Positions 55,358 through 62,693 of a DNA stretch of 62,693 nucleotides are shown here, piece by piece. Within the stretch, counting starts at the first letter, position 1; each line of letters opens with the position of its first letter. Origin of the DNA: Bacillota bacterium (GTDB taxonomy: Bacteria > Bacillota > Sulfobacillia > JAJZYS01 > JAJYTV01); assembly GCA_021793215.1 (NCBI GenBank), contig JAJYTE010000010.1, forward strand, positions 1 to 62,693, written 5' to 3'. The notes under the pieces were generated by a model. The model saw only the letters and a program-made list of their open reading frames with translations. It did no database searches and was not told the origin of the DNA. Made by a program: the position numbers and the translations under genes.

Positions 55358-56026
55358 ATGCGAACAAGGCGTCTTGCAACGATCGGGCGCGGCACGCTGG
55401 CAACGACGATCGTCGGCCTTCTGATGATCGCGGCGCTGGTGTTCGTGTTCTTCTACTTCCTGCACACGGGCCGCGTCCATTCGATCATGCGCACGGTGCA
55501 CGCGCTCGGCGCGGCGGGCATCGCGATCGGCATTCTGCTGATGGCGCTCGCGTCGGTCCTGCCGGTTCCATCGGAGTTCCTCAGCATCTTTCTGCTGCGC
55601 TTCTACGGCGTGATCTGGGGGACGCTTTTCTCCTGGGTCGGCGGTATCCTGGGCGCGGTGATCGCCGTGTACGTCGCACGCCTTCTGGCCCGGCCCGTCG
55701 TCGAGCACATGGCTGGCCGCTACCTGCACCAGGTACAGCCCTGGATCTCCGATCACGGCACCGTCGGGCTCCTCGTTGCGCGCTTTCTACCCTTCGTGCC
55801 GTACCACCTCGTCAACTACGCGGCCGGCATCCTCAAGGTGCGGCTACTGCCGTTCATCTGGACCACGGCGGTAGGCACGCTGCCGTTCCAGGTGGCGCTG
55901 GCCGGCGTGTACTATGGTGTCAGCTACGGCGCCTTGCCGGAGGGAATCGCGGGCGTCGCGCTGTTCGCGATCGTCGTTTTGCTGGGTTGGCGCTTCCGCA
56001 AGCACTGGTTCCCCGACCTGCACTGA
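55358..56026 (+). CDS. DedA/TVP38 (VTT-domain) membrane protein
   Basis: ATG at 55358. The 222-residue protein has about five membrane helices and the VTT signature E-F-L-S-I-F, then F-S-W-V-G-G-I-L-G-A-V-I-A-V-Y and R-F-L-P-F-V-P-Y-H-L-V-N-Y-A-A-G. Such proteins move or scramble lipids, and some flip undecaprenyl phosphate. Close relatives are TVP38/TMEM64 proteins. Confidence 0.85.
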   Translation: MRTRRLATIGRGTLATTIVGLLMIAALVFVFFYFLHTGRVHSIMRTVHALGAAGIAIGILLMALASVLPVPSEFLSIFLLRFYGVIWGTLFSWVGGILGAVIAVYVARLLARPVVEHMAGRYLHQVQPWISDHGTVGLLVARFLPFVPYHLVNYAAGILKVRLLPFIWTTAVGTLPFQVALAGVYYGVSYGALPEGIAGVALFAIVVLLGWRFRKHWFPDLH

Positions 56027-56095
56027 GCGGAACCGCCGCAGCCCGTCGCGGCGTCACCGGATGGGCTGGGGTCCGTAGGCAAAGGAGTCTTTCGG

Positions 56096-57286
56096 ATGCT
56101 TGACGCGGTCACCACCTCACGCCCCTTGCCGAACGCCCCACGGTCGGCGCTTGCGGCCCTCTCCTGGGGGCACTTTCTGAACGACGCGCTCGCGAACTAC
56201 TTGCCCGGCGTTCTTCCGCTGATCGCCCTGCAGCGCCACGTACCGCTCTTCGCGCTGAGCGGGCTGATGACGGTCCTGATGTTCTGCCAGATGCTCCAGC
56301 CGCTCGCCGGCCTGCTCGCCGACCGCATCGGCGGCCGCCTGTTTGCGCTGGGCGGCCCTGCACTGTCCACAATCGGTTTGGTGCTGGTGAGTCTGTCGCC
56401 GTCCTACGCTGGCATGGCGATCGGCTTGCTGCTTTCCGGCATCGGTACGACGATCTTCCATCCGCAGGCGATCGCATCCGCCCGTCATCTTTCGGGCCGG
56501 CGTGTAGGCCTCTCGATGTCGCTCTTTCTGATGGGCGGCGAGTTCGGACGGGGCGTGGGCCCACTGGTGGCCGCAATGGTTGCGGGTGCCTTCGGACTGG
56601 ATCATCTCTGGCTGCTCGGCTTGGTGGTGCTGGTGACGTGGCCGTGGCTCCTGCGCGTCGTGCCGCTGCTGCCGCAGCGTCCCGCCGCAGCGGCGACCGT
56701 GAGGATCCGCGAGCACCTCGTGCCGGCCTCGTGGCTTAGCCTGTTCACGGGGCTGCGATCCGGAGCACTCCTCACGGTCGTGACGCTCGTGCCGGTGCTC
56801 TGGAGTCGAGAGGGCGGCTCCAGCGTGCTGGGCGCATCGCTCGTCACGACACTGTTCGCGATCGGCATCGTCGGCAACCTCATGGGAGGCATGCTGCGGG
56901 ACCGCTTCGGCGTGGGCCTCGTTCTCTGGACGTCCGCGTTCACCGGCGTCGCACTGCTCGTGATGCTGCAGTTCGCGCGCGGGCTAGGCTTCTGGCCCAT
57001 CCTCGCACTGCTGGGAATCGCGCTGTTCGCCACGGCGCCCGTGACAACTCTGCTCGGTCAGGACATCTTCCGCGAGAATCCTGCGCTTGGCTCGGGCATC
57101 CCGCTCGGACTCGGCAACGGGATCGGAGCCCTCTTGATCCTGCCGATCGGCTACGCCGCGCAGCACGTAAGCATCGCGTTCGCGCTCGCCCTCGGCGCAG
57201 GGCTTCTCGCGCTGGCCACCGTGAGCATCACCCCGCTGCTTCGCGCGTCTGGCGCCACCGCCCAGCCTAGGACGAACCCTCTCTAG
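56096..57286 (+). CDS. MFS transporter (Fsr, fosmidomycin-resistance-like)
   Basis: ATG at 56096 after AAAGGAGT. The 396-residue protein has about 12 helices, begins S-W-G-H-F-L-N-D in helix 1 and has L-A-D-R-I-G-G-R in loop 2-3 and F-H-P-Q-A in helix 4-5, a typical Fsr-family set. It probably exports small compounds. It converges with the RIO kinase gene, whose stop codon overlaps its end by a few bases. Confidence 0.88.
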   Translation: MLDAVTTSRPLPNAPRSALAALSWGHFLNDALANYLPGVLPLIALQRHVPLFALSGLMTVLMFCQMLQPLAGLLADRIGGRLFALGGPALSTIGLVLVSLSPSYAGMAIGLLLSGIGTTIFHPQAIASARHLSGRRVGLSMSLFLMGGEFGRGVGPLVAAMVAGAFGLDHLWLLGLVVLVTWPWLLRVVPLLPQRPAAAATVRIREHLVPASWLSLFTGLRSGALLTVVTLVPVLWSREGGSSVLGASLVTTLFAIGIVGNLMGGMLRDRFGVGLVLWTSAFTGVALLVMLQFARGLGFWPILALLGIALFATAPVTTLLGQDIFRENPALGSGIPLGLGNGIGALLILPIGYAAQHVSIAFALALGAGLLALATVSITPLLRASGATAQPRTNPL

Positions 57287-58023
57287 ATCCTGCCGCGCCG
57301 GAAGTCCTCCCAGAGGCGGTCCGCGTGGACGGCGCCGTCGTCGGCGAATCCGTAGCGTGTGAAGTGGCGCGTAAGGTTCACGATGTCGCGGCGCAAGAGA
57401 CCCTGCGCATCCATGTGCACGGCGGCGTCAACGGCCTGCGGCAGGTCGATGATCCAGGGCTTGCCCTCGAAGACGAGCACGTTGTACGGCGAAAGGTCGC
57501 CGTGGATGAGCCCCTCCCGCAGCAGCCTCTCCACGTCCTGGAGGAGGCGCGCGCGGAAGGACCCGGCCTCCTCCAGGGTGAGGGATGCGGCGACGAGGCG
57601 GGGTGCGGACTGCAGTTCGTCACCGAGGTACTGCATGAGCACAGCGTGCTCCGCGTACGCGAACGGCTCGGGCACCTGCACGCCAGCCTGGCGCAGGCGC
57701 CGGAGGACATCGTACTCCCGGCGCACCCAGGTCGCGGACAGAATGGCCCTGCCGGCGCGGCTTCGCCGCTCAATCGCGCGGGTCGCGCTGCTCGCTCGGG
57801 CGCGGCCGCGCATCAGGCTGCTGCGTCCCTCGAGGTACGCGGCCTCGCTTCGGAACGCGCGCTGCTCCCGCGGACGGTACACCTTGGCGGCCAGGAGCCC
57901 GTGACCCGTATGAGGATCAGCCCGGCAGACGAAGACCTGCGCCTCCTTGCCGGCCTTCAGCTCGCCGACGACGCCCGTGATCAGGTTGCGGTCGAAGAAG
58001 TCCAGGATCAGCTCTTCATCCAA
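57283..58023 (-). CDS. RIO-type atypical protein kinase
   Basis: The TTG at 58023 is preferred because GGAGGG stands about 10 bases upstream; the longer frame begins at 58041. The 246-residue protein has a modified P-loop (E-L-K-A-G-K-E-A-Q-V-F), the catalytic loop L-I-H-G-D-L-S-P-Y-N-V-L-V and the metal-binding I-I-D-L-P-Q-A-V-D. These are RIO1 features: S-P-Y-N replaces the usual D-x-x-x-x-N spacing, and I-D-L-P replaces D-F-G. RIO proteins are universal in archaea and eukaryotes (ribosome maturation) but patchy in bacteria. The target here is unknown. Confidence 0.87.
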   Translation of the reverse strand: MDEELILDFFDRNLITGVVGELKAGKEAQVFVCRADPHTGHGLLAAKVYRPREQRAFRSEAAYLEGRSSLMRGRARASSATRAIERRSRAGRAILSATWVRREYDVLRRLRQAGVQVPEPFAYAEHAVLMQYLGDELQSAPRLVAASLTLEEAGSFRARLLQDVERLLREGLIHGDLSPYNVLVFEGKPWIIDLPQAVDAAVHMDAQGLLRRDIVNLTRHFTRYGFADDGAVHADRLWEDFRRGRI

Positions 58024-58081
58024 GATGGAAAGTCCCTCCAAAGGAAGTTCATTGGGAACGGACCCGGTCGAGCAAATGAGA

Positions 58082-58108
58082 AGACCGCAGGCCGTCGGCC
58101 TGCGGTCT
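58082..58108 (-). terminator. Terminator after the tiny ORF
   Basis: A perfect 12-bp stem (58082-58093 with 58097-58108) with a 3-base loop. On the minus strand it is followed by TCTTCTCATTTG. It lies 15 bases after the stop of the 21-codon ORF and before the RIO kinase gene, so it would end the radical SAM transcript. Confidence 0.75.
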
Positions 58109-58123
58109 CAAACCCTGCTCAGC

Positions 58124-58189
58124 TCAGGATGGGGGAGAGACGGCGACCGACGCGGGACGCACGAAGATCTGCTTGACGTCGTAGGCCAT
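58124..58189 (-). CDS. 21-residue peptide ORF downstream of the radical SAM gene
   Basis: ATG at 58189, stop at 58124. The ribosome site AGGAGGAAG is near-perfect, about 7 bases upstream. The peptide begins M-A-Y-D-V-K-Q, has a hydrophobic I-F-V centre followed by R-P, and ends S-P-P-S; it has no Cys. It lies 63 bases after the radical SAM stop and 15 bases before a strong terminator. It may be a translated small protein, a RiPP-like precursor or chance. Translation is likely on the strength of the ribosome site; function unknown. Confidence 0.5.
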   Translation of the reverse strand: MAYDVKQIFVRPASVAVSPPS

Positions 58190-58252
58190 CGTCTCTTCCT
58201 CCTCTCGCAAGCCGAAGAACTGCGTCCAACGTACCCTGAGCCCCATGGGAAG

Positions 58253-59173
58253 TCAACCAGTCGGGGTGGCGTGTTGGGCGGGCAGGCCACCGTGCGGATC
58301 GCCGAACAGCGTCAGCTCCTCCCGCGGCCGCAGCGCGCAGGGCGGGCGGTCGAGGTCCGCGACGCGGCGAAGCGAACGGATCGGCGCGAGGATTCTCGTC
58401 GCCTCGCGCTGCGCGACGGTGTCCCGCCGTCCGTAGAGGCGTTCGAGCTCGGCCGTCTGCTCCGGGAGCTGCGCGCGGAGCCTGGGCAGGAGCCACTCCC
58501 GCACGCCGGGCGAGAGACGCAGCAGTCCGACCATTGCATGTCCTGCCCCGGCGTCCTTGGCCGCGCCGAGGACCGCGATCGCCTCCGCCTCTCCGATGTA
58601 CGGCACGACCGGGGCGAGGAAGACGGAGGTCGGGATGCCGGCGTCACCCAGCGTGCGCAGCGCCGCGATTCTCGCGTCGGGTCTGGGCGTCATCGGCTCG
58701 AGGAGGCGCCAGAGCTGCTCGTCGAGGACGGTTACGGTCATGTTGACGCGCAGCCCGCCGTACGAGGCGAAGCGGCGCAGCAGATCGATGTCGCGCGCAA
58801 CGAGCGGCGACTTCGTCGTGATCGATACGGGGCGTCCCGCCTCGAGCAGCACCTCGAGCAGTCGGCGCGTAATGCCCTCTTTTGCCTCAAGCGGCTGGTA
58901 GGGGTCCGTCGCGGTACCGATCGCGATCTCCCCCTCGAGCGGCTGGCTGCGGGCCAAGAGCTCGGTCCTCAGCCGGTCGGGGAGATCGCGCTTGTACAGG
59001 ACGACGCGATCGAAGTCGGCCGGATCTTCGTAGCCGATGTACGAGTGGTAGATGCGCGCGTAGCAGTAGATGCAGGCATGCCGGCAGCCGCGGTAGGGAT
59101 TGAGGCTCCATGCGAACGGCATGCCCTTCACGCGCTGCAGGGCAGTTTTCACGGGCTGGTCTCGGTACTCCAT
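58253..59173 (-). CDS. Radical SAM protein (Rv2578c/SplB-like group)
   Basis: The ATG at 59173 is chosen because a good promoter lies immediately upstream; the longer frame runs past that promoter. The 306-residue protein has the cluster motif C30-R-H-A-C34-I-Y-C37 after N-P-Y-R-G, then G-T-A-T-D-P-Y-Q-P-L-E and T-K-S-P-L-V. This is the Rv2578c subgroup, related to spore photoproduct lyase and annotated as DNA-repair or unknown. With -10 only six bases before the ATG, the mRNA is probably leaderless. A LexA-like palindrome lies in its promoter. Confidence 0.87.
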   Translation of the reverse strand: MEYRDQPVKTALQRVKGMPFAWSLNPYRGCRHACIYCYARIYHSYIGYEDPADFDRVVLYKRDLPDRLRTELLARSQPLEGEIAIGTATDPYQPLEAKEGITRRLLEVLLEAGRPVSITTKSPLVARDIDLLRRFASYGGLRVNMTVTVLDEQLWRLLEPMTPRPDARIAALRTLGDAGIPTSVFLAPVVPYIGEAEAIAVLGAAKDAGAGHAMVGLLRLSPGVREWLLPRLRAQLPEQTAELERLYGRRDTVAQREATRILAPIRSLRRVADLDRPPCALRPREELTLFGDPHGGLPAQHATPTG

Positions 59174-59525
59174 GCCCTTATAATAGAACGTTAGTTCTGT
59201 TAAGCCAATGGCCTTCCTTGACGGGACATGAGCATGGCGGGCGGGCGGACGAGGACGGCCGGGCTGCATGGGTCGATCATGAGATCGCTGTCGCTTGGCG
59301 GACGAGGGATTGACTTCCCGTCGCGGCGGCACGAATGTTCTCAGTATGGTGCCGCGAGGGTGGCGCCACCTGCCGAGGTGCTTCCGAGGGCGCAGGTGAG
59401 AACGCGGCACACGCGCGCGGCGTACCCTGAAGTGGGGCCAGTCGGCCCGCAGTGAAGAAACACCCGTCGGGCAGTGCGCGCCGATGCGCGGCGTCCTTGC
59501 CCGTGATGACCTGAGGAGGCTACCG
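59174..59525. other. Intergenic region between divergent radical SAM and cysH genes
   Basis: 352 bases. The left end holds the radical SAM promoter. A TTGACT hexamer at 59310-59315 with a weak -10 (GAATGT) 17 bases later could start the cysH transcript. AGGGTGGCGCCACC at 59357 resembles a T-box core but is simply a palindrome lacking the rest of that structure. No SAM riboswitch was recognised. Confidence 0.4.
59180..59208 (-). promoter_or_regulatory. Promoter of the radical SAM gene with LexA-like palindrome
   Basis: On the minus strand, TTGGCT (59203-59208) and TATTAT (59180-59185) are separated by exactly 17 bases. Between them lies AGAAC-TAAC-GTTCT (59185-59198), with the GAAC-N4-GTTC core of Gram-positive LexA (SOS) boxes. 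A bound repressor would block the promoter. The flanks and central bases differ from the full consensus, so LexA is likely but not certain. Confidence 0.65.
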
Positions 59526-60245
59526 ATGCTCGAGGCCGAGTACGAACCTACGCGCAGGACGCCGGGCGAACTGTATGCAGCGGATCCCGCGGATGTCCTG
59601 CGCTGGAGCGTTGAGAACCATCCGCGCGTTGGCTTCACGTGCAGCTTCGGAGGGACAGGAATCGTGCTCGCGCACATGATCGGCGTGCACGTACTGCCCA
59701 TCCCGATCTACTTCCTGGATACGGGCTTGCTCTTTCCCGAAACGATCGCCACGCGTCAGGCGTTCGCAGAGCGCTACGGCCTGACGGTCGTCGACGCGCG
59801 CCCCGCCCTCACCGTGGAGGAGCAGGCGGAGCAGTACGGCGAGGAGCTCTACCGCCGAGACCCGGACCTTTGCTGCAGCCTGCGCAAGGTCGACCCCATG
59901 CGGCAGGTGCTCGCGGGGCTCGACGCCTGGATCAGCGGTCTGCGGCGCGACCAGTCCACGGCGAGGGAGCGCGTCGAACTCGTGGAGAGCCACACGCTCG
60001 AGGACGGACGGGTGATCGCGAAGATCAGTCCCCTGGCGCTCTGGTCGCGCCAACAGGCCTGGGACTACATCGCGCAGCACGACCTCCCGTACAATCCGCT
60101 CGCCGACCGAGGCTACAAGAGCATCGGATGCTGGCCGTGCACGAGAGCAGTCGGCGAGGACGCGGACGAGCGCGCGGGGCGCTGGGCAGGCTCTGGCAAG
60201 ACGGAGTGCGGCCTCCACACGTTCACGCGCCAAGTCACCCCGTAG
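59526..60245 (+). CDS. cysH: Phosphoadenylyl/adenylyl-sulfate reductase, CysH
   Basis: The ATG at 59526 follows GAGGAGG. The 239-residue protein has the nucleotide-binding S-F-G-G-T-G segment (in place of the common S-F-Q/G-A), F-L-D-T-G, and the four [4Fe-4S] cysteines C116-C117 and C202/C205 with the catalytic C228 in E-C-G-L-H. The cluster cysteines indicate the APS-reducing type. It makes sulfite for cysteine synthesis. No other cys gene lies nearby. Confidence 0.9.
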   Translation: MLEAEYEPTRRTPGELYAADPADVLRWSVENHPRVGFTCSFGGTGIVLAHMIGVHVLPIPIYFLDTGLLFPETIATRQAFAERYGLTVVDARPALTVEEQAEQYGEELYRRDPDLCCSLRKVDPMRQVLAGLDAWISGLRRDQSTARERVELVESHTLEDGRVIAKISPLALWSRQQAWDYIAQHDLPYNPLADRGYKSIGCWPCTRAVGEDADERAGRWAGSGKTECGLHTFTRQVTP

Positions 60246-60256
60246 CGAGCAGCGCG

Positions 60257-61264
60257 CTAGGGTGCGTAGACCTTCACCACCTGCTTGCCGAAGTTCGATC
60301 CCTTGAACAGCCCGACCAGTGCTTCGGGCATCCTCTCGAATCCCTCGACGATCGTCTCGCGGTAGCGCAGTCGGCCGGAGAGCACCCAGTGCTCGAGGCG
60401 AGCGAGCGCCTCTGCGAACCTCGGCTGGAAGTCGCTGACAAGAAAGCCCTCGATGCGTAGCCGCCGTCCCACGAGGTCCCACGCGACGTCCGGCGGCTCG
60501 CGCCGCGTCTGGTTGTACGTGGCGATCTGTCCGCAGACGGCCACGCGGCCGTGCGTGTTCATCAGCGGTGCGACGGCGGCGGTGACGGCTCCCCCGACGT
60601 TGTCGAAGTAGGCGTCGACGCCGGTCGGGCACGCGTCGCGCAACGCACCTTTTAGGTCCCCTTCCGCCCGGTAGTCGACCGCGGCGTCGAACGCGAGCTC
60701 CTCGCGCAGGAAGTCGATCTTCTCCTTCGTACCCGCGATGCCGACGACCCGGCACCCGGCCTGCTTCGCGAGCTGACCGGCGAGCGATCCGACGGCGCCT
60801 GCGGCGGCCGACACGACGAAGGTGTCGCCCGCGCGCGGGCGCGCCACGTCGAACGTCCCGAAGTAGGCGGTGAGGCCCGGCATGCCGAGCACGCCGAGCG
60901 CGGCCTGGGGCGGCGCGCCAGAGGGGTCGAGCCGCCGCAGGCCATGTCCGTCCGAGAGGACGTACTCGGCCCAGTCCCACGTGCCGGCGACGAGGGACCC
61001 GACCGGGAGACCTACGATGTCGGACGCCTCGACGCGGCCGACAGCACCCGCCGTGGGGGACTCTCCGACCTGCCAAGGCGGGGCGTAGGACGGCCCCTCG
61101 CGCATGCGCCCGCGCATGTAGGGATCCACCGACAGGTAGCAGCTCCTGATCAGTGCCTGGTTGCGGCCTGGGGAGGGCATCGCCTCCTCCACCAGTTCGA
61201 ACTCTTCCCCGGTCGGCATCCCGTGGGGCCGCTGCGCGAACACGTACCTCCTGTTTAGGGCCAC
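60257..61264 (-). CDS. NADPH-dependent medium-chain reductase (CurA/LTB4DH-like)
   Basis: The GTG at 61264 has GGGGGAG 7 bases upstream. The 335-residue zinc-free MDR protein begins N-R-R-Y-V-F, has D-P-Y-M-R-G-R-M in the N-terminal domain, the coenzyme motif A-A-A-G-A-V-G-S, and Y-F-D-N-V-G-G. Relatives reduce the double bond of enones such as curcumin or prostaglandins. It converges with cysH, 12 bases apart. Confidence 0.9.
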   Translation of the reverse strand: MALNRRYVFAQRPHGMPTGEEFELVEEAMPSPGRNQALIRSCYLSVDPYMRGRMREGPSYAPPWQVGESPTAGAVGRVEASDIVGLPVGSLVAGTWDWAEYVLSDGHGLRRLDPSGAPPQAALGVLGMPGLTAYFGTFDVARPRAGDTFVVSAAAGAVGSLAGQLAKQAGCRVVGIAGTKEKIDFLREELAFDAAVDYRAEGDLKGALRDACPTGVDAYFDNVGGAVTAAVAPLMNTHGRVAVCGQIATYNQTRREPPDVAWDLVGRRLRIEGFLVSDFQPRFAEALARLEHWVLSGRLRYRETIVEGFERMPEALVGLFKGSNFGKQVVKVYAP

Positions 61265-61483
61265 GGAACGCTCCCCCTTCGTCGCGATCGTCGTTGAGTT
61301 CAGTATCCCAGACGGCTCGTCGGCGCGATAGGCATGGGGGAGCGGACGCGACCCGGTAGGATCTGCCGAGAACCAGGGATCCGTGAGGTACTGAGAGAAG
61401 CGGAGGAAGCGCGCCGCAGTTCTGGCTGGGGACGCCGGGGACCTTCGGTACCCCGCACGCGGCGAAAGCCTCACCCGGGATGA

Positions 61484-61756
61484 AGCCCGGACCTCGAAGT
61501 CTTCATCGGGCGCTACGGGCGCCAGTTCCCCTCCGCGGTGCGCAGCTTCACCGACGACCTCCCGGCCAGCCTTGCGCACCTGCAGCTGCCGGCCGCCTAC
61601 CGCAAGTTCATGCACACCGCGAACCTCATCGAGCGCAGCTTCGAAGAGGAGCGCCGACGCACCAAGACCATTCCCCGCTTCTTCGACGAGCACAGTGCCT
61701 TGAAGCCAGTCTTTGGCGCCCTGACCCGCGCGACTGCTCGGTGGCAGCGGCTCTAG
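61484..61756 (+). mobile_element. IS256-family (mutator) transposase C-terminal remnant
   Basis: The frame translates to about 90 residues ending in the conserved tail: T-A-N-L-I-E-R-S-F-E-E-E-R-R-R-T-K-T-I-P-R-F, then A-L-K-P-V-F-G-A-L. The 5' part of the transposase, with most of the DDE site, is missing, and a stop lies directly upstream. It abuts an ISL3 remnant on the opposite strand. Confidence 0.85.
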
Positions 61757-61759
61757 GTA

Positions 61760-62145
61760 GATGTCTGCCTCTGGGCAGCGCTCGTGGACGACCTCGCGGA
61801 TCCAGTCCGCCGCGTCGGCGGTGACTGTGGCGATCTTGTGCGAGCGCTCCTCGCCGAGCGCATCGAAGAACTGGCGCAGGGTCGCCTCGCCCGGGTGCGG
61901 CCCAGATCAGCCGAGCGGTGTCGTGGTCGACCACGACGGTGAGATATTTCTGCCGACGCTTGTAGCAGATCTCGTCGATGCCAATGCAGGTGAGGTTTTC
62001 GAAGCGGTTCTGCTCCCTCTATGCATCGGCGACCACGCGGGTGACGACTCGGCCGACACTACGCCAGGCGATCCGCATCAGGTCTGTACCGCGGACTTCG
62101 AGCAGTGCGCCGTCAGCCACGACACCATATCTTCGAAGACATAAG
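61760..62145 (-). mobile_element. ISL3-family transposase remnant
   Basis: On the minus strand, frames give R-I-A-W-R-S-V-G-R-V-V-T-R-V-V-A-D, then C-I-G-I-D-E-I-C-Y-K-R-R-Q-K-Y and V-V-D-H-D-T-A-R-L-I-W, then (after a frameshift at about 61903) T-L-R-Q-F-F-D-A-L. These are the central ISL3 transposase motifs, including the first DDE acid in G-I-D-E. Both ends are missing and the frame is broken, so it is inactive. Confidence 0.85.
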
Positions 62146-62201
62146 GGATGGGATGTGGGAGCCGGAGGCCCCGCGTGCGGCGGGGCTCCCGGCGACCGGC
62201 G

Positions 62202-62399
62202 TCAGGCCAGTACGTTCAGAAGCTGCCCTGTCTTGCCGGAACTGGCGCTCTGGGTCTCCACTCCGTGGTCTCCGTCGCCGTCGTGCGTACCGCCAGAGGC
62301 GGCCGAGAGCGACTGGCGAAGCGCCGCGCCCTGTGACGCCGCGGTCGCCTGCTGCATGGCCTGGTAGTTGGCCTGGCTCGAGACTGCGGAAACGTTCAC
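62202..62399 (-). CDS. Small hypothetical protein, 65 residues
   Basis: The GTG at 62399 has GGGGGAGG 7 bases upstream, a strong site. The product is polar and Ser/Ala/Gln-rich (N-V-S-A-V-S-S-Q-A-N, then an H-D-G-D-G-D-H-G stretch, ending G-Q-L-L-N-V-L-A), with no signal peptide or membrane helix. A GC hairpin about 10-40 bases after the stop (62164-62190) could end its transcript. Codon use resembles real genes. It lies among IS remnants; function unknown. Confidence 0.6.
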   Translation of the reverse strand: MNVSAVSSQANYQAMQQATAASQGAALRQSLSAASGGTHDGDGDHGVETQSASSGKTGQLLNVLA

Positions 62400-62573
62400 C
62401 TGTTCACCTCCCCCTTACCAAGGCTACCATCGTGTACCTGAGGCCTGTCTGAACATTACCCTGAGTCCGTGGTCTTAAGATAAGCTAATCCACGTGTGAC
62501 GCCTTGCGGAGGAGATTGATGGCGCTAGCGTCGAATATCCAGGTGTGGAAGACTTCACCTGGCAGATGACGGG

Positions 62574-62693
62574 ATGCGCTTCAAGATTGGCGAGTCGGAC
62601 GAGGTCATCACGACGCACGCAGGGCTGAGTCTGGTGGGTGAACTGCTCGGCAAGACGCAGCTGAAGCAGCGGTTGAACGCGGTACAGCTGCCC
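62574..62693 (+). mobile_element. IS1380-like transposase, 5' end (continues past the window)
   Basis: From the ATG at 62574 the 40 visible residues include I-T-T-H-A-G-L-S-L-V-G-E-L-L and L-K-Q-R-L-N, typical of the N-terminus of IS1380-family transposases. The ORF is open to the window edge. The terminal inverted repeat was not located in the preceding 170 bases. Confidence 0.6.

Noticed and set aside
59357-59370. AGGGTGGCGCCACC resembling the T-box core before cysH
   Set aside because: The conserved ACCGCG part is absent, the string is simply a palindrome, and no specifier stem or antiterminator was seen. cysH is also not a typical T-box target.

Overview
The window is about 62.7 kb of GC-rich DNA (roughly two thirds G+C by eye) from what looks like a spore-forming, deep-branching, high-GC member of the Bacillota. 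The grounds are YunB and BofC (sporulation proteins), a SigI/RsgI pair, MutS2, an OpuC-type osmolyte transporter, AGGAGG-type ribosome sites with many GTG and TTG starts, and a bofC-ruvC-ruvA-ruvB order. Coenzyme F420 genes and a tyrosine phenol-lyase are unusual for the phylum and fit lineages such as Symbiobacterium-like or similar GC-rich clostridia, but the genus cannot be settled from sequence alone.

Layout. 1-788: 3' end of mutS2. 1443-15778: an accessory catabolic island with an ABC importer of the nitrate/sulfonate/pyrimidine-precursor type, a luciferase-like (F420- or flavin-dependent) oxidoreductase, an alpha/beta hydrolase, a cyclic amidohydrolase, a class II aldolase-like protein, an EamA exporter, a PucR regulator, an isochorismatase-fold protein, and the F420 genes cofC, F420:NADP reductase, cofE and cofD. 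16011-18849: tyrosine phenol-lyase and two hypothetical proteins. 18934-22493: MarR-controlled efflux operon with two small membrane-fusion proteins and an EmrB-type pump, ending in a perfect 24-bp hairpin shared with a convergent penicillin-binding protein gene. 25542-28110: tyrS and an MFS transporter. 28183-33400: a yunB/ECF-sigma/anti-sigma block that was duplicated and then reciprocally degraded, with an orphan solute-binding protein between the copies. 33398-39992: methyltransferase, opuC operon, asparaginase-like hydrolase, nadE. 40118-46372: core block yebC, bofC, ruvCAB, DUF2905, sigI, rsgI, yajC. 46460-52042: glutamate-dehydrogenase-like pseudoenzyme plus a methylmalonyl-CoA module (mutase large subunit, epimerase, carboxyltransferase, small protein, biotin carrier). 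52198-61264: two-component pair, acetyltransferase, glutaredoxin-like protein, MBL hydrolase, DedA-like protein, MFS exporter, RIO kinase, a tiny peptide gene, a radical SAM protein with a LexA-like box in its promoter, CysH and a CurA-type reductase. 61484-62693: IS wreckage (IS256-like, ISL3-like, IS1380-like) around a 65-residue protein gene.

How parts work together. The island would import a small N-containing compound, open or reduce its ring using reduced F420 regenerated from NADPH, hydrolyse cyclic and linear amides, and respond through PucR; the substrate is unknown. The methylmalonyl module interconverts propionyl-CoA and succinyl-CoA, but its B12-binding subunit and biotin carboxylase must be encoded elsewhere.

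Most unusual: the reciprocally decayed yunB-sigma-anti-sigma duplication; the radical SAM gene with a LexA-like operator followed by a 21-codon ORF that has its own terminator; two enzyme homologues lacking their catalytic residues (isochorismatase fold, glutamate dehydrogenase fold); a PBP1 with a C-terminal cupredoxin-like domain; and a TyrRS in which the first His of the HIGH motif is Thr.
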